Below, piece by piece: positions 45,378-58,300 of a DNA stretch of 64,000 nucleotides. The number at the start of each line of letters is the position of its first letter. Positions within the stretch are counted from its first letter, which is position 1. Source of the DNA: Picochlorum sp. 'celeri' (lineage: Eukaryota > Chlorophyta > Trebouxiophyceae); NCBI GenBank assembly GCA_010909725.1, contig JAACMV010000004.1, forward strand, positions 558,001 through 622,000, written 5' to 3'. The translations under genes and the position numbers were made by a program. The notes beneath the pieces were generated by a model. That model made no database searches and had not been told where the DNA came from. It saw only the letters and a list, made by a program, of their open reading frames with translations.

Positions 45378-46584
45378 TCAGTCGTCGCCTTCATGCATAC
45401 CTTCGATGGCGCTCAGAATGTACTCATGGACATCATCCAATGCCGAGTCCATGGCAAACATGTCTATGCCAAAGCACGGGACTCTGTGTGTATTATGGGG
45501 ATGGTCTCTATACGATAGCATGTACTCTTTATGGATTCGTAATCTCTCTACAATCTTCTCTTCTTCTTCTTGCTTTCTTTCCTCAGATGATGACGAATGA
45601 GTATGGTGTTGTTGTATGGTGGAGGAGATCCATGCATGGGCATCCAGGGCATACTGCTCATCATCCTGGTACAAAATGATTGGCAGTACCAAGCATGCGT
45701 GCTTTTTTGTTGCACGAATAATAGCCATACCATCATCATCATTGCTATATGATTTATCTGGTGTAGTATAGGTGGCAAAGTATTCTGGGTCCACGTGAAA
45801 GCCTTCGATAATGACTGATTTCCCATCATGAAATGCCTTGTCAATGTCTCCCTGAATAGCACAATGGACAATCTGGCACGCTTCCTTGAAGGCTTGGATG
45901 ATGCCCGCCTTGTCCACCAAGGATGTATCAAGTATCGATCGATGAGGATCCATGGCCACATCTGGATGATATCGAAGCATATCTTCAAGCGCATCCGTCC
46001 GCAGGACGTTTGGCAGATTGAGTCGGTGGCTCAGCTGCTGGGCAAATGCCGTTTTCGTACGAGACTGTAGTCCACATAGAACAATCACGAGGGGAGTACG
46101 AGACTGATGGAATCGACTGACCAGCTTGAATCGATGAATCTCTGCTGACCCAAACCCTTCTGTTTCCAAGAATCTGAATAAATGGTGTTCCAAGTCGCTC
46201 TGTTGGATATCAAACAGTTCAGAGTCTACCAGCCACTTTTTCAATTCCAACGCCACCTTGACAGCCTGTAATTCACATATATATATACATATGCGTATAT
46301 ACTATAATAATAATAGGAAAATGGAAGCCATCTCGACGTGCATACCTTGTCCTGGGGGACTTTGATAAAGGTCAACATTCTGCTGACGAGATATCTCGAT
46401 AGGATGTAATAGTGCTGGCCCAGCCATACTTTTATCTTGATATAATCATATTTTGATGACGTTTGTTTGGGTAGGATACCACTGTTGTGGTCTTTGAACG
46501 AGGTTTTCATCAAGATGTTCCTACTCACCGTGCCGTTGCGAGGAGCATCTCATTCGGCGCAATTCGAATAGTAGTACAAGCCAT
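45378..46584 (-). CDS. LPA1: LPA1/2-phosphoglycerate-kinase-like P-loop protein
   Basis: Complement of join(45378..46265, 46346..46481, 46529..46584), 359 aa. The 80-bp intron (donor GTATGC) gives KVPQDK-AVKVALELKK; the 47-bp intron (donor GTGAGT, acceptor caacag) gives an ATG-started N-terminus, while the unspliced alternative begins at GTG or at Met 46510. The protein matches the plant LPA1 (low phytic acid) family: KYDYIKIKVWLG, YYILSRYLVSRML, LNLPNVLRTDAL and IIEGFHVDP. Plant members affect phytate levels. Odd: the P-loop reads GLQSRTKT, so the second Gly of GxxxxGK[ST] is Thr while Lys and Thr remain. The Arabidopsis-type N-terminal and C-terminal extensions are missing, so it is about half length. 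Confidence 0.82.
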
Positions 46585-46764
46585 TGAAATTTTCTTCTTC
46601 TGTATGTCAAAATTCTATTTTTATTTTCAGATGCGTTGAATGGCATGAGCCTTTACACATGCATTGATTGGCATCATGCAAATTTTGATGTATCATCATT
46701 TGAATAAACACTAGCTACAACAAAAGGCACATGTGCCATTTCTCTCTCTATATATATACGTCTG

Positions 46765-47495
46765 TTAAGAAGAAGAAGAAGGAGATGATGATCCCAAGAC
46801 AACATCATGGATATGGTCTTGGAGGATTCCTGCATTGAAGATTGCTTGGTTGGTTAGATGTGTCAACAGACGCTGTGGGTGTTCACACTCAATAGAAGAG
46901 GAATGCATGGCTCGTACGTGTTAGACGTTCATCTGCAGCCTGACGATGTTTCATTTCATCCAAACACAGTTCTATGCATTGCCTCAGGGATGCTATTTCC
47001 ATTCTAATACTCTTCTGCATCATTCACATGTATTGATTACACCATACGCTGATGGTTGTTGTTGATTGGTTGAGACTCCACTCATCACACACATACCTCT
47101 GAGCTTGCTCTGTCCAGGAGTTTTTCTGCCCTCCCGATTCTCTTTCGGCACTGATGGAAAAGATGCTGCATGGCATGGTGTCTTCCTTCTGTTGTTGTTG
47201 CTGTCTGGTGGAGGGTCGCTCTTTTTGCTGCATCTTGTGTACGATGATGCATGTGGTCATCATCATCATAGGTATCCATGGCATCGAATGTAGACTGGAA
47301 AACTGGGTTTGTTCGGACATACAGTCCCTCTGAGGCCATGTGTGGCTCTGTATATACTTTTGTATGGCTTTTTTGAGTTTCATATGCTGTACTTGATGGA
47401 TAGAGAAGGGACTGAAGGTGTTTCAACTGTTGCTTGTCCTGGTGAATGCGGTTCTGAAGCATGTGTATTGTGTCTTCCATGGTATGCTGTGTCAT
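46765..47495 (-). CDS. Small three-exon helical protein, unknown
   Basis: Complement of join(46765..46829, 46918..47014, 47097..47495), 186 aa. The reading was found from splice logic: donor GTATGT/acceptor gatgcag (82 bp, phase 0) and donor GTACGA/acceptor aatgcag (88 bp, phase 1) both keep frame to a stop. The protein starts MTQHTMEDTIHMLQ, is helical at both ends (IHQDKQQLKHLQSLL; SIRMEIASLRQCIELCLDEMKH) and ends in a Ser run. The middle is His/Asp/Thr-rich. No family is recognised. The promoter side faces the unassigned region 47496-49149. Confidence 0.6.
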
Positions 47496-49149
47496 TTCTT
47501 TTTGCTCGTTCGCCCCTATCTATCTATCAATCTTTTTGGATTGTATCATATATGGTATTCTAATTTAGATGTGTGTGTGTGTTGTGAGAACAACAACTCA
47601 CAGTGTGTACACAGATGGATGATGAGGTCAACATGAGGCACACATGTACATATGTACCTGTGCATGCTTGTGTGGATCCAGAGGGCTCCTGTACTTCAAC
47701 ATCGGTAATAGTACTAGTACCGTTAAAAAACAAATACAATGCTTTGAAATCATGATCAATCATGTTTCCTTCTTCTTCTTTCAATGCTGCTGATGCCACA
47801 GGCTCACATGTGCATGTATGGGAGTATCGTCTGCTGTACATGACTGCCATTCAGTGTCCACAGCAGTAAGCCCCGTGCCATGCTTTGTGTATACCAATAT
47901 GGAAGAGACTATCTTTGATATCTTCTTCTCGCCTATAGTTACCCTTGTACTTTCCACCAAGACTCAACATGCAGTAGGAGTGCTGGTATTGCATTCTGAC
48001 TCACTACGAGCTCAATTTTTAGCTCTCCGAGCTCATAGTCGCTCGAGGCATGTTGTATCGCTTTTGAATTAGGATGCGCATATTCTTATTCGCTCGCTCG
48101 GACACTGTCATCAGGTATTGGCTGGTGAATAAACTTTGGGAGGAGCACTGGCTCTTCCTCCAACAGTTTTCTTGCATTCTTGACAATCTTTCTGATTCTT
48201 TCGATCACCAGTTTATGATGAGATCGACACGCTGTTTCTGTCAAAAATTTCGTTCCATCGCACTTGTTTTTTATATTGATCCCCTTCTTCCGCAACTCTC
48301 CTCCACAGTTGCAGAGACCCAACCTGGACTTTACACGTTTTCTCTTGGCTATCGTCATAGGAGCTAGAAGCGCGACGATTGATCTCAAAAATTGAATTAT
48401 AACCTATCAACGGTAATAAAGATTATATTTTTGGTTGAGATTGGAATTTGTAATCGAGCATGTGTCCAATCCCGCCAAGGACGGTGGTTGTTAACAATCA
48501 ACCGTTGCGCAACGTCGTCAGCTGTTGGTTTGAACTGCCCAATGGACAGTGCCCATCTGTTACGCCTTCATCATCCATCGTAGAACAGCCATTTATGAGT
48601 AATAGAGCACGATGTCATGATATTGATCGGTACGATACATCGTGACAGTACGACTGCACATACATTTGTGGAAAAGCATTGTTTTGGTCACAGAATACTG
48701 GATCAATCAAGAAGTGTCCAATTGAGGATGCCTTTTAATGCATCCAGGTATCAAAATGATTTCCTACACCTCCCTCGGACTCCCAGAATACTTCATTATT
48801 TTTTATGACAACGGGAGAAGAACGAATTGTTGAAAACTGTAAATAGAAAGACCCTGCATCAGAGAGAAGATTGCTCCGGATGGGTGCCGGGACACTTATT
48901 TTCGATTGTGTACACAGTGTTTACATGAACGACAGAGACAGAGACATGTTGCTTGTTCATCCATCGAAACACAATTTCCTTGCGTTGGAGATATGAGTCA
49001 TACGCTCCGTCCATAGACTTGTAACCATTGTAGTAGCAAGATCCGGTTACTCCTGGCAGGCCAAACAGGACATCACAATACCAAAGTTGGGTACCCACAA
49101 AACAACATTGCATGAAGATACCCTACATTCAGATTTATCAATGCATTGA
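47496..49149. other. Unassigned region with coding-like fragments
   Basis: No complete gene could be built. On the minus strand there are fragments that look translated but do not connect: about 47990-48066 (SSDYELGELKIELVVSQ), about 47805-47930 (KIVSSILVYTKHGTGLTAVD), about 47660-47800 (FKALYLFFNGTSTITDVEV), and a basic ORF at 48086-48355 (MTIAKRKRVKSRLG... then RIRKIVKNARKLLEEE). Minus-strand 48859-49113 is a further open stretch. A (gt)n tract lies at 47570-47582. The neighbouring region 49.15-53.3 kb is broken by indels, and the same may be true here. Confidence 0.4.
48086..48355 (-). CDS. Possible small basic protein or exon
   Basis: About 90 codons from MTIAKRKRVKSRLG. It is Lys/Arg-rich, with a few Cys and a helical acidic-basic tail (KIVKNARKLLEEE). 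No homologue is recognised and the codon pattern is not decisive. It could be an exon of a larger gene in the unassigned region. Confidence 0.25.
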   Translation of the reverse strand, partial: TIAKRKRVKSRLGLCNCGGELRKKGINIKNKCDGTKFLTETACRSHHKLVIERIRKIVKNARKLLEEEPVLLPKFIHQPIPDDSVRASE

Positions 49150-50652
49150 TTAGATGGCGTTCAGGGCTCGTTCAATATCTGTCCAAATGTCCTCAAGTGG
49201 TTCGATACCACAAGAGTATCTAATTAGATTGTCTTAATCCCCATGGCCTTCCTCCTTTCTGGGCATAAATCCCAGTAACTCATAATTACCGGCTGATGAA
49301 TTAAAGACTCGACACCGCCTACAGAAGAGGAAATGCGAGCGAGTTGCATAGCATCGACAACAGCTGCAGAATCCCACATGTCCCCATCCACCTCAAAACT
49401 CACAAACACCACCAAATCCACTCATGGTTTTCTTCGCAACGGCATGATCTGGATGATCTACTAAACCAGGGTAATGGACTTTTGCAATCCGGGGATGCTT
49501 ACACAAGCGCTTCGCAATCTCAATATCCTGTCTCACTCTGTCTTTTCACCCTACATCAAGCGTTTTCATACCTCTCAAGACAAGGTACGAAGCGTGGGCG
49601 TCTAATGTCCCACCTATCACATGGCGCATTTTCTATAGTATCTATCAAGTCAGCACGCCCAGCGATAGCAACCAGCTAGAAACGTCCCTGATGACCAGAC
49701 AAGTACTTTGTAGCAGAGTGGATGACAAGGTCGGCTCCAAGACTAATAGCCCTCTGATTTATCGGTGTAGCGTACGTAGAATCTATCACTACCAGTGCTT
49801 CTCTACATAAAAGTTTAATTTTTGGTATATCAATGCACCGAAGGTATGTGTTCGTTGGACTTTTCAGAGAAAAACATCGAGACATCCTTCTGTTTCAAAA
49901 CCTGTTCAAGAACACATGTGTTCGACGGATCAATCATCGATATTTTCACGCCCATTTTTTGCCATGAACGTGTCACAAAATTCTCTCGTCTGTCTGTAAC
50001 AATCAAGTGCCTCACTACATGGCCACCAGGGGGCACAAGGGAGAGCATCATGGTGCAGATGGCATTCATTCCACTTGAGGTCACAAGGCAATCTTCAGCA
50101 CCCTCCATATCCTTTATTTTCTCCTCAAGAACTCTAACAGTGGGATTTTCCATCTCTCCCGTACTTGAAGCTTTTATAGCGTCCTTCCAGGTAGTCGAAA
50201 ATCTGTTCTGTTGAACTAAAGGTATACGCAGCGCTGTTTGAACAATGGGAGTCCGTCAAAGAATCTGCACTACAATGCACAATTGTAGCCGAGCATGGAT
50301 CATTTCAATTATTACTCACACATCAATTACCTGATACTCTTGGTCGATTTCCACTCGATTCCCCGGCTTGGACTGTAAGAAACCCAGGAGAGTGTCTTTG
50401 ATCTGCCTTTCCATTTTGATCCCTAGCCAGTATTCTATCATTGCATCCATGTTCCCGATCGCCAGACTTGACACCTACAGTACTTTTTTCTGCTGGATTA
50501 TTGAAAGAGGTGCGCAGCTGGATACCATGCAAGGGATTCCCCTGGTACATTCTTGACACTCTGGCCCTTGTTGGTGGCAAAGTAAACAGCTGCCATGATG
50601 GGATACCAAAGGGGAGATGTGATTGTCTTCTAAACATCACTGCTTTTGCCAA
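49150..50652 (-). pseudogene. Cystathionine gamma-synthase (plastid type), broken by indels
   Basis: Reading the minus strand and changing frame, the whole enzyme is present: N-terminal transit-like part (50334-50652; LFTLPPTRARVSRMYQG... SPGFLTVQAGE), a probable intron near 50267-50333, then YTFSSTEQIFDYLEGRYKS, NPTVRVLEEKI, GAEDCLVTSSGMNAI, VVIDSTYATPINQ, LGADLVIHSATKYLSGH (PLP lysine), then SFEVDGDMWDSAAVV, VGGVESLIHQP and a final ERALNAI. The enzyme makes cystathionine from O-phosphohomoserine and Cys on the way to methionine. At least seven single or double base indels break it (for example near 49865, 49675 and 50160). I saw no substitution at a conserved residue, which fits sequence error or a very young lesion better than an old pseudogene. 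Confidence 0.8.
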
Positions 50653-51202
50653 TATGCAGTAGTGGTTTATGCAAGCGACTTTATCGTATCCTATGACCGC
50701 GCACCTCTCTGTCGCAGGAAAAGAAGAACCATAAGTTCCGTGTTAACGTGGGTCCAGCCCACCCTTGCCTTGTGGAAACAGAAGACCCTGTCTTGGGCGA
50801 TGTATCCTTCGATTTCTATACTACTAGTATAGTATGTTTAATTAAGAGATGTTTATGCAAGTCCAACATGCCATGAGACTGGAAACCTGTGTTCGGTGAG
50901 TTACATCAACGCCTGGGATTGACATCCTGAAGAGATTCCCCATGGATGGATTCTAGATAGGGTTTCGAAAGAATCGTTTAAAATGAATTCATTTAAACGA
51001 TGATCACGATCGATCCATCAATGAGTCATCTTGACCGACCTCGTTACTAAGGGTGATTAGTATGGGGAAATTCCCATTGGGAATCTTAGTAAAATCGCCA
51101 GATATGATGCTCTTCGTTGCTGTGGTTTTCATCTAGAAAAGGTTTATTTAAACGATACTTTAACTAGTATTAATTGATAAAACACAGCGCCCTCTGCACG
51201 GA
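50653..51202. other. Intergenic region, CGS/NRPS divergent
   Basis: About 550 bp without a recognised gene. It is AT-rich and carries several short palindromes (for example tttaaacga/tcgtttaaa near 50976-51001). It presumably holds divergent promoters. Confidence 0.4.
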
Positions 51203-52330
51203 TGTATTTTATCCAACGGCTATTATATAATGCCGCAGCGGCGGGTAACGACAAGGGTAAAGCAGTATTGACGTGGTTGGAATACGAAAAGCCTGGATCG
51301 GGTAAAAAGAAGGATTCGATCTCATTTTTGAAAGAGAAGGGGGCTTTTCGGTCAGGGAGCTGACCGCGTTGGTAGAAAAGGGTTGCTGGGTACTACACCA
51401 AAACACTCGGTCTTCATGCTGGGGATGCTGTGATACTGTGTTTCCCACCTGGATACGAGTTTTACATCTGTTTCATGGCTTGCTTGTACATTGGAGCCGT
51501 TGCAGAGTACCAGTATATCCGCCCCAGCCGGCCATTTCTCACTGGGGATGGAGAAGTTGAAGTTGGTCGCTGAAAGTGCAAGCCTGTGTGCATTTTGACA
51601 ACATCAGACTTAAACAATTCATGTTTCTGATGGAAGCGAAACAGATGTTTGGAGGTAAAAGAGTGAAGATAAAGACTGTGTGGAAAGCAATAACCATCGA
51701 GTTTGCTCAGTACAAGGGCAGAAAACTGCTGGAGGGTATGGAAGTGGTACACTCGTGACAACATTCGTGCCCAAGGGGACATGAGACTGCATTTTTACAA
51801 TTCACGTCTGGATCAACAGGTGATCCAAAAGGAGTCATTGTCACGTACGAAATTCTGAATGCAAATTTAGAGATGATGAAAAAGGATGTCAGTTGCAAAA
51901 GGGAGATGTCATTGTCTCGTGGATGCCTCAATACCATGATTTTGGACTCATTGGCCACCGCACTTTTTTCCATGTGCCTATGAGTACCATGCTGTTCTCA
52001 TGTCTCCAGTTACATTCTTAAGGCATCCACTTTCTTGGTTGCTCGCAATCACGAGATATAAGGCAAAGGAACAGCGTCCCCTAATTTCGGTTACACAAGG
52101 TGTTGCAAAGCTTGGAATGGCCTGGAAGAAAGCGATAGGCCTATGATTGATCTATCCTCCGTACATTATTTTGTTAATGCAGCAGAACCCATACGAGTAG
52201 GGACTTTGGCAAAATGGGAGGAGACGTTCGGTCCATATGGTTTGGCAGCCATCATCAATGGTGCCGTGTTATGGCATGGCAGAATCCGTTGTGTATATTG
52301 GGGGCTGCTGGTCGTTTACAGGTACAACTA
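51203..52330 (+). pseudogene. N-terminal FAAL half of the NRPS gene, frame-broken
   Basis: Across three frames a fatty-acyl-AMP ligase domain can be followed in order: start MYFIQRLLYNAAAA, then FSVRELTALVEKG, GLHAGDAVILCFPPGYEF, CLYIGAVA, VPVYPPQP, LTTSDLN, FLQFTSGSTGDPKGVIVT, VSWMPQYHDFGLIG, LMSPVTFLRHPLSWLLAITRY, PNFGYTR, IDLSSVHYFVNAAEPI and CYGMAESVVYIGG. SWMPxYHDxGLIG and the PLxWLxAIxRY block are FAAL signatures. FAALs activate fatty acids as acyl-AMP and load them on an ACP. At least eight small indels separate the pieces. It runs directly into the open frame from 52237, so it is the 5' third of the same gene. Confidence 0.8.
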
Positions 52331-55300
52331 GAGTTATTATTGATGAAAGTACAGGGATGGTGGCTTGCATGAATCTAGAACATGACAAGGAAGTTGATGT
52401 CAAGATCGTCAATACATCCACTCTGGCACATGCTAATGAAGGGTCTGTTGGAGAAATTTGGCTTTCATCGGCATCTGTTGCCGCAGGCTATTATGGCCAA
52501 GCGGAATTGACTAGAGAAGTCTTCAAAATGAAGAAGGATGGGAAGGATTGGCTGAGAACAGGAGATCTTGGCTACATCAAATCAGGGTACCTGTACATTG
52601 CTGGGCGCTTGAAAGACCTCATTATCGTAAACGGGAGAAATATCTATCCCCAAGACTTGGAGCTTCTGTTAGAGGAAAATTGTCAAAATTTAAGACCAGG
52701 TTGCCTCGCGGTTTTCCAAATGAATACTGGACTCGCAATAGATGGGTTAGGGGAGGCACAGGCATTTGGAGAGAACTCTGTGGGACTAGTTGCTGAAATC
52801 AGGAGAAAGGATGATGATATGATAGCGACAGTAAGGAAAATTGTGACTACTTTGTCGACTGAAGGGCTGAGTTTAGAGATGCTTAGGTTCGTGGAGACAA
52901 GGACAGTGCCAAAAACTAGTTCGGGCAAAATCCGACGGAGTACATGCAGAGAATATGCCTTCGCCGGAAAGCTCTCAGTTGTGAGAGGAGGAAGCTTTAA
53001 TAAGCAAGATTTGGTTGAGATTGAAAGCTCTATAGTGATTGCTGAACCCCATCAAGCTACGAAGAAGAAACAGAGTATCCTACCTGATTGTCCAGCGGAT
53101 GAGGTCTCAGACACCATAAAGCGAGTCTGGAAATCTGTTCTTGAATTGGAGGAAGAGCCTAGCAATCAGGATAATTTCTTTGCGCTAGGAGGCTCCTCAC
53201 TTCAAGTTTTTGAGATGATTGGGGATGCTACAGACGGAATTCAATTTGCCGCTATTGAACCCATCGACAGTACATTCCAATCCGAGTGTAGGAGGGCTAT
53301 CAGAAGCTATTGCTCTTCTCTCTCATCAGAGTGATATTTCCGCCCCTTCAGTAATCCAGTGGCCCACAAACACGAGGCCTGCATCGCAAAATCAAAAGCA
53401 AATGTGGGTCCTAAGTAGATCTGGGATTGACATGAGTGCATATAATATCCATTTGGTTTTAGAATTGCAAGGTCCACTGGACATTTCCTCTTTATCATGT
53501 GCTCTTCACAGTGTTGTCTTGGCACAAGAGTCTTTGAGGTGGGTAAATGGATTTCTATTGCTTTCTTTGTATTTGCTTCTCAAATTGTGATATTAATTAA
53601 TGCAGAACGAGTATACACGAGTCAGATGATGGGGAAATATATTCCTATGTTGCTGATGAGGTTGATGTGATTATCGAGCCATACATGTTCCAGCAGAGGA
53701 ATGAGATTGAACAAGAGCTCCAAGTACTAGGGTCGGCAAAACTGGATCTCGAAATCGCTCCATTAATGCGAGCAAGTATCTTGCAAACGTGCAGTGGCGC
53801 ATCTACGCTAAGTCTCGTATTTCACCATGCCATAGCTGACTTTTGGAGTGTCAGACTTATTATCGACTCTCTTGCAGATGGATACGAACAACAAATGATG
53901 GGTGAGAATCCTGATCTTCCCAAACCACGTATATCCTTCTCAGAATATTCTCAATGGCAAGAGAAATATTTAGCATCTGAGTATGCATCGACTCAACGAT
54001 TATGGTGGCAGAAAAAGCTCCAGGGTTGTCCGGAAGTCTTAACGCTTCCATTTGATAGGCCCAGACCTTCAGAACCTACATATTCTGCGGGGAGGATGAC
54101 GTCAACTCTAGATGAGACTTCAATTGCCAATATTGATGCTATCAGCAAGTCGTCCGATTGCAGTGTGCAGAGCATACTCTTGTCAGGTCTAGCATATATT
54201 CTTTCAGTCTTTAGTGGACAAGAAGACATTAATATTGGTGTGCCGACTGCTGGACGCGAGTTAGGAGAGACGCAGTCAATTGTAGGATATTTTGTGAATT
54301 CTGTACCGGTGAGACTTGGGATCAACAAAGAAGAGACTTGGGAGGAATTTGTCAAAGAGACTGCTGCAGGAATGATTTCCGTGATGAAGAATGCTGCAAT
54401 ACCTTTCCAAGATATTGCCCAGGCTTCGATGCCCGGTGCCCATGCTAGCAACATAAATCCTCTTTTTCAGGTCATGTTCCAGTACCTGCCTGATGTTTCA
54501 AACTTGTCCGGTACCATGGGACCAGTGGAATATATTTGCCGTCAAGCACCACCGCCCAAAAGTGCTAAGTTTGATATCACCATCAACCTGTACAGCTCGG
54601 GACTCCTAGATGTTGTTTATATGGAAGATTTATTTGATCATAGCACTATTGAACGAATCATAAACGCGTTCAAGATTGCGATAGACCTCATGCCCCTTCA
54701 TTACAAGAGGCCCATGCAGTCCTTGCCTCTAGTTACTGGAGAGGAGCTGTCGGATATGATATCATCTCTATCCATGGGTCCAATTAATATGGATCATTTA
54801 AACAAGCCCTTGATTCACGATTCGATAGAACAGCAGGCAAAGGTTGATCCCAAGAGGGTTGCCATAATAGACGAGAATGGGCAGGAGTTGAGCTATGCAG
54901 AGCTTTGCTCAAGGGCTGCTTATATAGCTAAACTTATCCTATGTCATAGTCTTGAATCTAATCAAGCAATTTTGGTACTTTTGGAGAGGTCTTTTGACCT
55001 TTTGGCAGCACTACTTGCAACATGGAAGGCAGGTTGTTGCTTTGTCCCCTTGGACCCAGATTTCCCTGATGCTAGATTGAAAATGTATGCAGAAGATAGC
55101 AAAAGCACAGTGATTATCAGTAAATCAATATTTTCTCAAAGATTACCAACTATCACTGATGCTCATGCGATTTTCTTGGATACAGAAAGTGCTTTGCAGG
55201 AAAACAGCGAGGTTCAAGTGAGGTCTCCTCAGCCCAATGATCTTGCATATATTGAATTCACTTCGGGTTCTTCTGGTAGACCAAAAGGGGTCCCCATAAC

Positions 55301-58300
55301 GCAAAGATCGCTATCCATATATTGTCACAACGTCATACAGACACTGCAGTTGTCGAGAGACACTGTAAGCTTGTTCCTGACAAGCATCAACTTTGATGCT
55401 TATGTTAGGCAGACATGGGCTCCTCTTATCATCGGGGGCAAAGTAGTGGTTGCGCGCAATGATTTCCATACAGATCCTGATTATATAATGGAGCTTTCAG
55501 GGAAGTATTCAGTGACTTATATGCACGCTGTGCCATCTTTGATGCTTGAGTATCTTCGGTCTAGCCATGCTTTTGAGGGCTTGAGATCTATGCAAGTATT
55601 AGGAACAGGAGGAGAAGCCATGAACCCGAGAATGTTGACCATCATCAAAACTTTTGAGGATAAATGGCATCAAGAAGGTGTTCAGAAATCCTTGCTAGTA
55701 TACAATAGTTATGGGCCAACTGAGACAACTGTGTCCTGCACATGCCATGTTGGCATAAAGGCTGGTGATCGAGTGACTATCGGGCGACCAGACTTTAACA
55801 TGGCAGCCATGGTTCTCGATCCAAAATCAAGGCTCATGCTGCCTGCTGGGGCCCCAGGGGAACTCGTTATATCAGGTCCAAGAATTTCTCCAGGATATCT
55901 AGGTAATGTCGAGGCGACAGAAAAAGTTTTCACCACGAATCCATTCGAAAATGAAATGCAATCCAACGTTCCTAAGGGTCAGAAGATTTTTGATAGAATA
56001 TATCATACTGGAGATTTGGTCAGGTGGACTAATGATGCTAAAATCGAGTTTCTGGGTCGTGTTGACAGACAGATTAAGATTGATGGAGTGAGAATCGAGC
56101 TTGGGGAAATTGAATCTGTGATTCTGAAGCATCAACAGGTAGAGAAGGTAGTTGTTACTGGTGTGAGACATCCTATCCTTAAAAAGTCTAAATTGGTGGC
56201 ATACGTAACTCCAGCAGATGTTGATACCAGTCAAATTATGCAACTTTGTGAGTCCTCTCTTGCAAGATCCATGGTGCCCACTGCGATTGTTACTTTGGAT
56301 TCAATTCCTCTGAATCCTTCAGGAAAAGTTGATATAAAGTCTTTGCCGGAACCCGATTTTGGAGCAGACCAAGAGATGGAATATGTGCCACCACACACAG
56401 AGGAAGAGAGAGTTGTCCAACACATTTGGATGGATGTGCTGGGAATCGAGGAGCCTATAAGCATTACCGCCAACTTTTTTGAGATAGGTGGATCGTCTCT
56501 AAATGCTGGGATGGTGGCTGCAAAGCTGAGAAAGGCATTCAACAAAGAGAATATTGGCAATGATTTGATATTCAAGGAAAAGACAATTGGGAATATTGCA
56601 AGGGCGATAGGAGATCATTCTGGGGCCTCAAGATGGAGAAAGGATCCTACAAAAAACAAAATAGGAGATCAAACAAAGCGTGCCTTACGATTAGCACCCA
56701 ATATGAAGAGGCAGCAAGAATTTGCAGCTCGGAAAAATGCCAGTGAACTATTTTTTGGATTGAAGTCCTCTGCCATGGCAACCACCAACTTTGATAATCC
56801 TTCCTGGCTCTTTGAGATGCTGTTTCTTATTCCTGGTTTACTGGCTTCCGTTATCAATGTTCTGATACCAGGTTTGACCATCATTCTATCAGCAGTATGT
56901 CAAGCACTGCCAACGGTCAAGAGTGTATGGTGGGTCCTCTTGATTGCTCCTGGCCTCTACTTGGGCATTCTGATCCTCGCATTCTTTATCACTGTTATCA
57001 TCAAATGGGCTATTTTTCCTCGAGGTATGAAGCCAGGATTTTATCCAGCACATGGATGCTATTATGCTCGCTGGCTTGCATATCATGCTATCTACAGACG
57101 GGTCTCATTGTTTCTTTTCCCGCATATTGGAAGGACAGAACTCTGGAATATTTGGCTCCGTATGCTGGGTGCTAAAATCGGTAAAAGGTGTAGGATTGAC
57201 ACAGTACATATATACGAGCCAGACCTGGTATTCATAGGTGAAAATGTAGTGATTGAAGAAGAGGTCCATGTCTCCAGTTCTATAGTCAGTCCTCCTGGTT
57301 TAATATCTTCCAAGGTGCCATCTTTGACTCTTTCAACCATTTTAGTTGGAGATAATAGTAAACTACTAAGAAAGTGTGTTGTTCAAGCTGGGGCAAGGAT
57401 TCCTCAGAATACCATATTGAGACCGTATGGGACAAACTATTCTGTTGGATCTGTTCTGAGGTCTAATGACCCAAAATATGACAAGTTTGATGTGGAATTG
57501 CATATGTCATCGCCAACCTACATCCTCGCTCGATTGACGATTACGTTGCTTAATATCATATCATATTATCCTGGATGTATGCTGGCTTACTCAGTGGCTG
57601 CCTGGAGTTATTCGATCAAACCTACAGACTTTCTGTACTGGCTGTATTATCTCAGCGTGAATGGTCCACCTCCAGGTGCAGATGTGACTGTCAGGTTCAT
57701 CATGCTTCCGATCGTTTTAATTGTGTTTGGATTGTTCATCTTGGCATTTTGCACAATTTTTTCTCAATATGGTACCATTTTGATCTGGAAGACAATAATG
57801 ATGGGTAAATTTTCTAAGGGTCGCCATCTCAAATCTCAAAAAGAATTCTTTTCATACCTGGTGCTGAAAGAGCTATGGAGAATGCCCTTTTGGATTATAT
57901 TTGAAAGAAACATGCATAGTTTATTCTTTACAAATCCAATGTACAGGCTTTTGGGTTGTGACGTAGGAGTGGACTGCATCATTTGTGGAATACTTGAGCC
58001 AGAAGCTATTTCTCTGGGCCATAAGTCTGATGCAGGGGGGATTTCAGGATTCCAAACAGTTGATAAAGATGGGGTTGTTTGCCCAATAAAGATAGGAGAT
58101 GGTGCTTCCTATGGACATTCGACATTTTACCCTGGATGCACAGTCGGTGCTTTTTCCATTGTTGGGAATGAAACAGATGTGCCTGCAAATTCCACCGTAG
58201 AGCAAGGGTATAACTTACAGGGGGATCTCTTGTTCCCTGGTGGGGTGCTACAAAATTATTCAACGTCATCCATGGACACAGATGCAGAAAAAATGGATCC

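Noticed and set aside
47818..48072. 84-codon plus-strand frame (MGVSSAVHDC...)
   Set aside because: It overlaps minus-strand coding-like fragments, has no domain and no support for its start.
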